A stretch of DNA of 64,000 nucleotides from Acidobacteriota bacterium (GTDB lineage: Bacteria; Acidobacteriota; Thermoanaerobaculia; Multivoradales; J023), in NCBI GenBank assembly GCA_029263395.1, contig JAJCXO010000285.1, positions 62,001 through 126,000 of the forward strand, in the 5' to 3' direction. Both the position numbers and the translations under genes were made by a program. Below are positions 27,836 through 35,343 of this stretch, one piece after another (position 1 is the first letter of the stretch; every line of letters starts with the position of its first letter). The notes beneath the pieces are model-generated. The model worked only from the letters and a program-made list of their open reading frames with translations. It did not search any database and was not told the DNA's origin.

Positions 27836-28882
27836 ATGAACCACGAACGCGTATCCGACCACAAGCTTCGCAACCAGCTGCATTCGCTGCTGATCCTCGG
27901 CGGCATGGTTTTGCTGCTCGCTGGTATCGGAGAGATCTTCTTCGGAACGCCGGGGATGACCCTGGCGATTGTTGCGGGGGTCGCGCTCTTCACGTTGGGT
28001 CGAGTGCAACCGCAGTGGGTACTCAAGATGCATCGTGCCCAACCGTTGGCACACCACCAGGCCCCGGAGCTTCACCACTTGGTTCGCGGATTGGCTGAGC
28101 GCTCCGAGTTGCGGCGGGCCCCTGCTCTCTATTTGGTACCTTCACCAACCCTCAACGCCTTTGCCGTCGGTAATGCTGAGGATTCAGCGATCGGCGTCAC
28201 CCACGGATTGTTACAAACCCTCGATCGCCGTGAGATAACCGGCGTGTTGGCTCACGAGATCAGCCACATCCGCCATCGTGATCTGTGGGTGATGGGATTG
28301 GCACAGTTGATCGGCCGCATGACCCGCAGTCTGTCCTTGCTCGGCCAGCTGATGTTGCTGCTGTCTTTGCCGGCCCTGTTCATGGGCGGCATCCAAATCC
28401 CGCTGGCTGCGGTGTTGTTGTTGATCGCTGCACCCACCCTCAGCTCGCTGATGCTGCTGGCACTCTCCCGGACCCGGGAGTTCGAAGCCGACCTCGGAGC
28501 GGCCCGCTTGACCGGTGATCCTCTTGGGCTAGCCTCTGCTCTGCTCAAGCTCGATGCGCGCCAGGGCGGCTGGTGGCGCTTCTTGTTCCCGATGCGACGC
28601 CGGACCTCGTCGTTCCTGGATAGCCACCCAGCAACCGCAGAACGGATCGAGCGCCTGAAGTCCCTCGTCGACCGACCCAGCGCCTATCGCAATCCCGAGC
28701 CTCGGGTCCACGCTCAGCCCCGCAGGGTCGTCGTGCCCCGTCGTCGAGTGGTCGTCCCCCGCCGCAGTTCACAGCACCGGAGACCCGTGCCCGTGCGGCT
28801 CGTTGACCACGGTCCCGTCGCTTGGCCAACCCCCACCCGCCGACGACCGATGGGCAACCACTCGTTCTTTGTTGCGGCGTAA
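27836..28882 (+). CDS. M48 family membrane metalloprotease (HtpX-like)
   Basis: From ATG 27836 (ribosome site GGAGAAGGA) the product has 348 residues. Two membrane helices occur near residues 16-52, the zinc site ITGVLAHEISHIRHRDLWV follows near 137-155, then two further hydrophobic spans (LLGQLMLLLSLPALF, IPLAAVLLLIAAPTL) and the third ligand in REFEADLGAARL. This matches HtpX-type proteases that act on damaged membrane proteins. The C-terminus is a basic Arg/Pro/Val tail with a VVVPRR repeat (21-bp period), not typical of HtpX. Translation from upstream Mets (27734) is less likely. Divergent from the kinase gene. Confidence 0.9.
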   Translation: MNHERVSDHKLRNQLHSLLILGGMVLLLAGIGEIFFGTPGMTLAIVAGVALFTLGRVQPQWVLKMHRAQPLAHHQAPELHHLVRGLAERSELRRAPALYLVPSPTLNAFAVGNAEDSAIGVTHGLLQTLDRREITGVLAHEISHIRHRDLWVMGLAQLIGRMTRSLSLLGQLMLLLSLPALFMGGIQIPLAAVLLLIAAPTLSSLMLLALSRTREFEADLGAARLTGDPLGLASALLKLDARQGGWWRFLFPMRRRTSSFLDSHPATAERIERLKSLVDRPSAYRNPEPRVHAQPRRVVVPRRRVVVPRRSSQHRRPVPVRLVDHGPVAWPTPTRRRPMGNHSFFVAA

Positions 28883-28902
28883 CAGCTCGCTTGCGGTATG
28901 CG

Positions 28903-29496
28903 CTACTTGACCGCGCTGGCCGCTCGCGCTTCGAGTCTCCGCTCCTCATCTCGAAGCAGTTCGAGCGCAAAGGCACGGTGATCGTTATCAGAGGTCACGG
29001 GCCCTAGAACGCTTTTCCGGCTGCGCCACGCAAAGTAGTCCCACCAGGTGACCATACGCGTCAACTCGCCCAGGCGTGTGCCCTTCAAGTATGCCGCCAA
29101 TAGGGAGGCTCGCTGACGCTGCCTGTGGTCAGTGGACGTTTCCGCTAGCCGGGTTACATCCTCGACGAACGAAGCATCGGCAATACGGTTGACGAAGCGA
29201 CACATTGGAAAGAACTCCCGCGACGATCGGACAGCCACGTAATGGAGCGCCACCTGCATCAGGCGGCGCTTCTGCGAGGCACTCAATTCGACGCGAGCAA
29301 GGCTTCTCCAGGCGGACTCCTTGGCATACCCTGAACCGTACGTGTACGGGTCTGCCTCAAGGAAGGTGAGCATGGGCTCAACGCACCGCGTCTCACCACG
29401 GCGAAGACCACGGACTAATGCGTCGACACCCTTCGGGCCCGACGGAAAGGTCGTAGCGTAGGTCTCTTCGTCTTTCTTCAGCAATGCTGACCTCAT
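28903..29496 (-). CDS. Hypothetical helical protein
   Basis: A 197-residue, Arg/Ala/Glu-rich, all-helical protein without signal peptide or recognisable motif. The helices (VDALVRGLRRGETRCVEPML, RLMQVALHYVAVRSS, ASLLAAYLKGT) could form HEAT-like repeats. There is a weak ribosome site at the start. It lies alone, convergent with the HtpX-like gene, in an area with mobile-type genes. Function unknown; only codon use and length support it. Confidence 0.55.
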   Translation of the reverse strand: MRSALLKKDEETYATTFPSGPKGVDALVRGLRRGETRCVEPMLTFLEADPYTYGSGYAKESAWRSLARVELSASQKRRLMQVALHYVAVRSSREFFPMCRFVNRIADASFVEDVTRLAETSTDHRQRQRASLLAAYLKGTRLGELTRMVTWWDYFAWRSRKSVLGPVTSDNDHRAFALELLRDEERRLEARAASAVK

Positions 29497-29863
29497 AGAT
29501 GGCTAGCGGGAAAGCTAAGCGCACGGCGGAGCTTCCCAGGTTGCGTGTCCCAGGTGCCAGCCCCTTCGGTCACCGTCACATCGTAACGCCGCTGCACAAC
29601 GCTCAACCACGGAGTCAATGAGGGACTGGTCGTAGGCCGAATGCCCTGGAACCTAAATTGCGGAAAGGGGCAGCTTACCTGCTCACGGCCAAGGCGCGAC
29701 GCCAGCGGTCGAGCACTCGAGATCGCCATCGAACTCGACCGCGCAACCAGACGGCTCACCTCGACCTTACGCACCACTGGGGTGTCTTTCCGCTTGCAAC
29801 TCTCTCGAGCGGCGCCCTCAAAGCCCTTACTGGATCTTTACCAACGTCGTGCTCAGCCTCGAG
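29497..29863. other. Gene-poor stretch beside hicAB
   Basis: About 370 bases. Overlapping short frames exist on both strands (for example 29493-29777 minus), but none has family resemblance or a ribosome site. I see no RNA gene or repeat. Confidence 0.4.
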
Positions 29864-30076
29864 TCAAGCAGCGATCTCGACGTAGGTCGCGGTCGACTTT
29901 GGAGTAGGCACCTCGCAACCTTCCGCTTGCAGGCCTTCGAGGTGAAACGCGATGGCATCCTCCATATTCTGCTGGACCTCCTCGAGCGTCGAGCCCGTTG
30001 TGATGCAGCCTGGAAGATCGGGAGAATAAGCGGAAAAGCCGGTAGAGGTCGGTTCGACGATGACGAGGTACTTCAT
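29864..30076 (-). CDS. hicB: HicB-family antitoxin
   Basis: A 70-residue HicB-type antitoxin: KYLVIVEPTSTGFSAYSPDLPGC matches the HicB fold's opening strands and DLPGC turn, followed by ITTGSTLEEVQQNMEDAIAFHLE in pieces. HicB binds and inhibits the HicA mRNA interferase and represses the operon. The short C-terminus lacks a clear helix-turn-helix or ribbon DNA-binding domain, so the repressor function may be missing. Start ATG overlaps the hicA stop by four bases (ATGA). Confidence 0.9.
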   Translation of the reverse strand: MKYLVIVEPTSTGFSAYSPDLPGCITTGSTLEEVQQNMEDAIAFHLEGLQAEGCEVPTPKSTATYVEIAA

Positions 30077-30237
30077 TTCTTGAGCCCTGCCTGTTTCATG
30101 ATGCTGTTGAGGGTGCCCGGAGCAAGCTCGTCCGAAGGATGACCAGGTACGGTCACTACGCCCTTTTTATCGAGATGAGCGTACTGCCCATGGCTACCCC
30201 GCGTCCGTTTGAGATACCACCCGTCGGCCTTGAGCAT
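30073..30237 (-). pseudogene. hicA: HicA-family toxin, start codon lost or N-terminus truncated
   Basis: The minus strand from ATG 30237 encodes 54 residues with the HicA double-stranded-RNA-binding-like fold and conserved His: LKADGWYLKRTRGSHGQYAH, VTVPGHPSDELAPGTLNSI. Conserved HicA N-terminal residues (VKVREAIK) are present in the same frame just upstream (30238-30261) but the position expected for the start Met is GTA, and a stop precedes at about 30275. The toxin is therefore either expressed without its first helix or inactive. Overlaps hicB by four bases. Confidence 0.7.
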
Positions 30238-30462
30238 CTTGATTGCTTCTCGGACCTTTACTGGGGAAGTTTAACATCTCGAGAATAGGACAAATGGCCC
30301 CTGAGCCCAGTGAACCGAACCACCTTCAGGTCGTTTCCGACCGGTCGAAGCAACGGCCACTGAACATTCTGTAGCCGCGAGGGTCTAAGGTTGGCGATGT
30401 CCTCCGGCTCGTCGCCGGAATGGGCTGTTCCTTATCAAACGTTGTTTGTTTTGGAGGATGGG

Positions 30463-32475
30463 ATGAGGTCTGATGTTAGCCCTGTGTTTCTATGGTTGGC
30501 CTTTGTTGCTTGTTCTGCCGCCCGGGTCCTGGGCGCGCCCGGTCTGCCCTTGGAGCCGGCGATCGGCATCGACCTCAATTCTGCCAACTCGGCCGTTCCA
30601 CACCGCGCCGAGGCTCAGGGCGCGGGCCTCGACACGCTCGGCCCGTTTGCGGTGGATCTCGACCAGGCGGCGGCGCGCGAATCGACTCTTGCGGCGGACT
30701 CTTATGTGGCGCCTCGAGGAGTCGTGACCGGGCCGGCTGCGATGTCGACGACCGGCAACGACGCGACCACCGAGCTACCGGTGCCGCGCTGGGCAGAAGG
30801 TTCTGAGACTCTGAGGGCGAAAGCGGTGGGCGATGTCTTCAGGAGCTTCGAAGGCCTCGCGGCCTCCAGTACCAGTGCGCCACCCGACTCGGCTCTGGCC
30901 GTTGGATCGGATCACGTGGTCCAGGCTGGCGTCGACGGCTTCGTGATCTTCGACAAGAACGGCACTCTGGTCCTATCGCTCCTACACTGGGAGGGCCTCT
31001 TCTTCGACCTGTTGGAGAATCCTCCTCGGTCCTATTTGTTCGAGCCTCGAGCCGTCTATTCCCCGGAGCATGACCGGTATTTTCTTCTCGTGACCGGCAT
31101 CGATCGACCGCTCCGTCGAAGCCACCTCTTTCTCGCGGTCTCGCAGAGCTCTGACCCGCGGGGCCGCTGGTGGATTTATCGCTTCAACAGCGAATTTCCG
31201 GCGGATGACGCGTGGCTGGGTGACGCGGCTCTGGGAGTCGACACCTGGGGCGTCTACCTGACCGGCAACATGTACACCTGGAACGCGGACGCATTCAAGT
31301 GGGCGGTGCTGTGGAGCCTCGACACCGGCGTCCTGAACGGCGGCGCGGCCCGAAGCTCTGTCCAATGGGATCTTCGGTGGCCCGACGCGAGCCCGGCCTT
31401 CGGCCTGCGCCCGGCGCTGCCGCACACGGTTTCGAGCGAAGGCGCCACGTTCTTCGTCAATACACGGCCACAGTCTGGCGATCAGATCGCCCTCTGGCGT
31501 CTCACTGGAGACCGTGGCGGCACGCCGGTCCTGACCCGCGACGCAATTACCACGTCACCTTACCAGTCGATCGATAGGCAGGTAGATCAACCGGGAACCG
31601 AGGTAAACCTCCATGGCGGCGATGCGAGGGTGCAGAACGCAATCTACGCATTTCGCCGGGTCTATGCCACATGGACGACCGATCCGACCTCGGCCGGCAC
31701 GTCCTCGGGCGTCCACTGGCTCAAGCTCGACACCGATGCGCGGGGCGTGGTAACCGAGGAGATTCTCCACGGCGGCGAAGGCTGGTACTACTTCTATCCG
31801 GCGATCACCATTCTCGGCGGGGGTGGCCCGTTGCTCAACACCGGCCTCTTTTTCAACGTCGTGGAGCGCGGGAACGTCTTCCTGTCAGCCGCCGCCTACG
31901 TCTCCAACGTCGCCGGGGAAAACCGCTTTCAACTCATCTCCCAGGGGCAGGGCGTCAACTCCAGGTCGGTGGCGAGCTACAACGGCGCGGCCTACGACTT
32001 TTTCCGGCCCGGATGGATGTGGGGTTCGGTGCAATATGCCGGCCCACAACTGCCGTGGAAGACCCGGATCCTGGCGGTGGCGATGGACGACCAGGCCACC
32101 GATGACGACGGTGGCGCTACTTTCTGCATCCCCAACGCCACTACGCGTTGCTTGGTTGGCGGCCGCTTCCAGGTGGAGATCGATTGGCGTGACTTCAGCG
32201 GCTCCACTGGCGAAGGCCAGGTGGCTTCCTCGGGCACCGACAACTCGGCGCTACTCTGGTTCTTCGACCCCAACAATTGGGAGGTACTGGTCAAGGTGCT
32301 CGATGGCTGCGACATCAATCAGCGCTATTGGGTCTTCGCCGCCGGGACCACCGATGTCGCCTATACCCTGCGAGTGACCGACACGAGAAACGGCCGGGTC
32401 AGCGTGTACTCCAACCCGCTGGGCAACGCCGCGGCGGCGGTCACGGATTCGGACGCCTTCGCGACCTGTCCGTAG
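30463..32475 (+). CDS. Large secreted protein with Acidobacteria-type C-terminal domain
   Basis: From ATG 30463 (ribosome site GGAGG) the product has 670 residues. A Sec signal (VFLWLAFVACSAARVLGA) is followed by a roughly 350-residue beta-rich domain with Trp/Tyr-rich blades (RYFLLVTGIDRPLRRSHLFL, GDAALGVDTWGVYLTGN). The final ~110 residues (CLVGGRFQVEIDWRDFSG to AFATCP) form a small Cys-flanked domain that I have seen repeatedly on secreted proteins of Acidobacteriota-like genomes; this is recall, not a search. The N-terminal domain resembles no enzyme that I can name. Isolated transcription unit ahead of the REP-like array. Confidence 0.85.
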   Translation: MRSDVSPVFLWLAFVACSAARVLGAPGLPLEPAIGIDLNSANSAVPHRAEAQGAGLDTLGPFAVDLDQAAARESTLAADSYVAPRGVVTGPAAMSTTGNDATTELPVPRWAEGSETLRAKAVGDVFRSFEGLAASSTSAPPDSALAVGSDHVVQAGVDGFVIFDKNGTLVLSLLHWEGLFFDLLENPPRSYLFEPRAVYSPEHDRYFLLVTGIDRPLRRSHLFLAVSQSSDPRGRWWIYRFNSEFPADDAWLGDAALGVDTWGVYLTGNMYTWNADAFKWAVLWSLDTGVLNGGAARSSVQWDLRWPDASPAFGLRPALPHTVSSEGATFFVNTRPQSGDQIALWRLTGDRGGTPVLTRDAITTSPYQSIDRQVDQPGTEVNLHGGDARVQNAIYAFRRVYATWTTDPTSAGTSSGVHWLKLDTDARGVVTEEILHGGEGWYYFYPAITILGGGGPLLNTGLFFNVVERGNVFLSAAAYVSNVAGENRFQLISQGQGVNSRSVASYNGAAYDFFRPGWMWGSVQYAGPQLPWKTRILAVAMDDQATDDDGGATFCIPNATTRCLVGGRFQVEIDWRDFSGSTGEGQVASSGTDNSALLWFFDPNNWEVLVKVLDGCDINQRYWVFAAGTTDVAYTLRVTDTRNGRVSVYSNPLGNAAAAVTDSDAFATCP

Positions 32476-32876
32476 AGTCTCTTCTCAGTCCCAGATCCTT
32501 CGGTCACCGTCCATAGAGCCGAAGCTCGTTGCCCGGTAGAGAAATTGGAATCCTGCGGTGAGGATCCCACGAGCGCTTGATTGTCCAATCGACCCTCGTT
32601 GGAGCGTCCAGTGACCTTACCACCCCCAGAACAATGGTCGTTCGGCCTCGCCGCACTGTGAAAGAGGCCAATCGACCCTCGATCGGGGTCCCAGGCGATG
32701 CTTGGGACCACAATCGTCGATCGATCCGGGTTCCGAACTATGCGGTTGAGGCCAATCGACCCTGGTTTTCGCGATATCCCTACACACCAAACCCGAAACG
32801 ATCATCGTTTGGCCACTGCGAGCTCATAGAGGAGCCGGATCAACCCTCGTTTCTGCTGCTCCGAATGCATACGACC

Positions 32877-33062
32877 CCAATCGAGGGTCGATTGGCCTCT
32901 TCAGGAGTGCTACGGACCCCAATCGAGGGTCGATTGGCCTCTTCAGGAGTGCTACGGACCCCGATCGAGGGTCGATCGGCCTCCTTGGAATGCTCGGGCC
33001 CCCGATCGAGGGTCGATCGGCCTCTTCAGGAATGCTCGGGACCCCGATCGAGGGTCGATCGG
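32877..33062. repeat. Five direct 41-42 bp repeats with covarying hairpins
   Basis: Hairpin cores are at 32877-32895, 32919-32937, 32961-32979, 33002-33020 and 33044-33062. The first two read CCAATCGA-GGG-TCGATTGG and the last three CCGATCGA-GGG-TCGATCGG: both sides of the stem change together, A-T to G-C. Between the hairpins lies a conserved CCTCTTCAGGA(G/A)TGCT(A/C)(C/G)GGAC-like linker. There are no unique spacers of constant size, so this is not a CRISPR array. Confidence 0.93.
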
Positions 33063-33081
33063 CAGTTTCGGAAGAGGACGC

Positions 33082-33187
33082 GAGACTTTTGGCGTCGATC
33101 CTGACGTACCAAAAATTTCCGATGGGGCACGAGATCCGTCCCGAGGCGTTGCGTGTCCTTCGTTGTTTGGTTGACAAGGTGTTGTAG
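33082..33187 (+). pseudogene. 3' fragment of an esterase gene, degraded
   Basis: Bases 33082-33187 encode, after a one-base insertion near 33100, LTYQKFPMGHEIRPEALRVL and LVDKVL-stop, matching the end of the intact esterase at 39379-40026 (LTYQEFAMGHEIRPEVLRVL, LVDKVL). Only the last 35 or so codons remain. The 3' end has diverged at third positions and by a short deletion, so it is not a very recent copy. The fragment sits between REP-like repeats. Confidence 0.85.
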
Positions 33188-33418
33188 ATCGGTGCTCGAT
33201 CGACCCTCGGTCCCGAGCATTCCTGAAGAGCCCGAAAGATCGGACGCCCGTTTTCCGTCTTCTATCAGGTGTAGGCATCGAGTGCGCATGGCGGGACTCC
33301 CCCGCCGTAAGCCTGCGAGGCCTCGAGAAACCGATTCCAACAGATGAGAGGTACGCCGTAGCGCGTGGTTACGGCGGCCCGGCTCACTCCAAGGAGTCGA
33401 CTTTCGGGAGAACACCCT

Positions 33419-34444
33419 ATGTCACGAGGTCCCAGGTACATCCCACCAGGATGGAGCGTCGAAGTCTCCACATCCACAGTTTGCGGCTTCTATATGTTGC
33501 CGGTTACCAGCCAGTTCCGACACATCTTCATCGGCATTTTGGGCCGAGCCCAGGAAAAGCACCCGGTGAAAATCCACGCGGTCGTGGCAACATCGTCGCA
33601 CTACCATATGATTTTGACCCCGGAGGACGCCGAACAGCTTGCAAAGTTCATGGGCTTCGTCAACAGCAACCTGGCACGCGAAGCGGGGCGACCCATCGGC
33701 TGGCGAGGTTCCTTTTGGCGTGAGCGGTATCACTTGATCCCAATCAGCCCTGAATCTGAAGCACTGATCAGTCGATTGCGGTACGTACTCAGCAACACGA
33801 TCAAGGAATATCTGGTCGCTAGCGTTCGTGAATGGGAGGGTGTGCACAGCGGCGAGGCTTTGATGGACGGCATACCGTTGCAGGGGGTTTGGTACGCTCG
33901 TTCCGAAGAATACGAAGCGCAGCGCCAAGCACAACGTCGAGCAGCTCGACGAGGGACCGCGGTCGAAGAACTCGATCGTGGTGCTTTTATGGAGCACTAC
34001 ACCGTCCAGCTGGCACCGCTCCCCTGTTGGAAAGACTTATCGCTCGCGAACCGTCGCAAGTTAGTGACCGAAATGATCCTCGAGATCGAGGCCGAGGCAG
34101 CGGCCCAGCGCGCCGAACTAAGTATCGAACCCCTTGGTATGGATGCTTTCCGCAACCAAGATCCGTTCACCCGGGCCGTCCACAGCAAGCGCAGTCCCAA
34201 ACCACTTTGTCACGCCGCCAGCAAGCCAATGCGTGACCGCATGAAGCTAGCCTACCGAGCCTTCGTCGAGATATTCCAAGAGGCATCACTCAACGTGAAG
34301 CTTGGCAGAGTCAATGAGGCGATCTTCCCCAAACATTGCTTTCCACCGAGCCTGCCTTTTGTTCGCACCGGTGATGCGATCGATCCGCTCGCTGACGCGG
34401 GTGGCGTCGTACGCTGGGTGACATGGTCGCCAGCGGCTAGCTGA
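33419..34444 (+). CDS. IS200/REP-associated tyrosine transposase (RAYT-like)
   Basis: The 341-residue product (start ATG 33419 after CGGGAG) begins MSRGPRYIPPG, as RAYT proteins do, and has the HUH nuclease motif HYH at residues 61-63 (HAVVATSSHYHMIL) and a catalytic Tyr candidate at Tyr122 (RLRYVLSN). It should nick single-stranded DNA at hairpins, covalently through the Tyr. The C-terminal 180 residues are extra compared with typical 150-220-residue RAYTs: a helical region with QRRAARRGT and PLCHAASKPMRDRM. No IS ends were recognised. It is next to the REP-like array, the arrangement expected if the enzyme acts on those hairpins. Confidence 0.88.
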   Translation: MSRGPRYIPPGWSVEVSTSTVCGFYMLPVTSQFRHIFIGILGRAQEKHPVKIHAVVATSSHYHMILTPEDAEQLAKFMGFVNSNLAREAGRPIGWRGSFWRERYHLIPISPESEALISRLRYVLSNTIKEYLVASVREWEGVHSGEALMDGIPLQGVWYARSEEYEAQRQAQRRAARRGTAVEELDRGAFMEHYTVQLAPLPCWKDLSLANRRKLVTEMILEIEAEAAAQRAELSIEPLGMDAFRNQDPFTRAVHSKRSPKPLCHAASKPMRDRMKLAYRAFVEIFQEASLNVKLGRVNEAIFPKHCFPPSLPFVRTGDAIDPLADAGGVVRWVTWSPAAS

Positions 34445-34817
34445 ACCGAGTGCCGAGGTCTTGGTTGGCCTCGAATCATTAAAGGAACTTGGATGAGATC
34501 TTGAGATCCATGCTTGCTGGGAGAGGTGTGCCTTCGTGCAGTCCAGATCCTAGAGATTTCAAGGTAAAAGGAACTTGGTAGCCACTTAATTGCTCAGTTG
34601 GTCTCGAAGTCGTGCTGGTGATCGGGAACAGTGCTTCAGCGAGTCAAAAATCTTGAGATGAGGCTCCAGATTTGTGCTCAGATTAAGTCCTCTTCCGAAA
34701 CACCTGGCACCTCAATAGTAGCCCGGGGTCGAGGTACTGCCCTTCGTTTGACTGACTCGCTCGGTTGTCGCCCCGTCTTCCCAAGCGTGCTTCGGAGGAA
34801 CCTCAGGCGGCGGACAC
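34445..34817. other. Gene-poor stretch after the transposase
   Basis: About 370 bases between the transposase stop and the convergent Cys-rich gene. It contains a perfect 12-base direct repeat AAAGGAACTTGG (34481-34492 and 34567-34578), 86 bases apart, and no gene that I can support. It may contain the end of the transposable segment, but no terminal hairpin pair was found. Confidence 0.45.
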
Positions 34818-35291
34818 TCAGCCGAATTCAAGTTCTGAATTGTGCAGTCGAGTGGCCTTTGGGGCGCCTGGCTTTTGTAGTGTCTTCTCAAGCGGTGATT
34901 GGGATGACAATGAAGGGTCGCTGCAGGTCAGCAGTTCCTGCATGCGATCAAACCAAAATCGACCCTTCGGCGCCTCACCATTTGGAATGATCAAACTCGC
35001 CCCGGCATTGTCGGTGGTGCACTCATCGAGAGCCGGGCTACAGCCTCCCGCACAAGATGTGGAGGTACCCGTGCAAGTGCTACCAGACGTAGAACAGCTG
35101 TAGAAGTAGCAATCACCAACGCTCGGACAATACAGTTCAGCCCAACAGGTTGTTCGCCCACTCAGATTCTCGCATTGCTCAACACATTGGTTCTCACTGT
35201 CGCAACGACGACACCCAGCGTCTGCAGACGGTACGAAACTAGCCGAGTACACGATCGCAGCGATGAACATCAGACTCCATTGATATTTCAT
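34818..35291 (-). CDS. Cysteine-rich secreted protein
   Basis: A 157-residue protein from ATG 35291 with a Sec signal (SLMFIAAIVYSASFVPSADA). The mature first 80 residues hold about sixteen cysteines in short spacing (CRRCDSENQCVEQCENLSG, CYFYSCSTSGSTCTG), suggesting a disulphide-rich domain; the tail is Cys-poor. I recognise no family. The longer frame to 35357 starts within the intergenic region and was not used. It lies on the minus strand directly downstream of the regulatory-domain protein gene. Confidence 0.75.
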   Translation of the reverse strand: MKYQWSLMFIAAIVYSASFVPSADAGCRRCDSENQCVEQCENLSGRTTCWAELYCPSVGDCYFYSCSTSGSTCTGTSTSCAGGCSPALDECTTDNAGASLIIPNGEAPKGRFWFDRMQELLTCSDPSLSSQSPLEKTLQKPGAPKATRLHNSELEFG

Positions 35292-35343
35292 AACAGCTCT
35301 TTCTAGTGTCAACAGCACTATAGATTCATTGCGTTCAAAATCA

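Larger units (their letters stand above)
32584..33231. repeat. REP-like palindromic element array
   Basis: About nine copies of the core ATCGACCCTCG or its complement. Single copies sit at 32584-32601, 32668-32688 and 32748-32765 in one orientation, five direct copies at 32877-33062 in the other, and a further inverted copy at 33195-33231 that also matches the flanking CTCTTCAGGAATGCTCGGGA. The copies occupy the space between the secreted gene and the transposase gene. Coordinates are approximate at the ends; they mark matches, not a defined element. Confidence 0.85.

Noticed and set aside
29493-29777. Minus-strand ORF of 94 codons beside the helical hypothetical gene
   Set aside because: Ser/Arg/Pro-rich, no ribosome site and no family-like sequence; overlaps other random frames.
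32877-33062. CRISPR-like appearance of the direct repeats
   Set aside because: Units are contiguous 41-42-bp copies with conserved linkers and no unique spacers; no cas gene nearby.
32577-33104. Plus-strand ORF with 14-residue repeats (TPIEGRLASSGVLR)
   Set aside because: It is a translation of the 42-bp palindromic repeat array; 42 is a multiple of three, which keeps a frame open without coding meaning.
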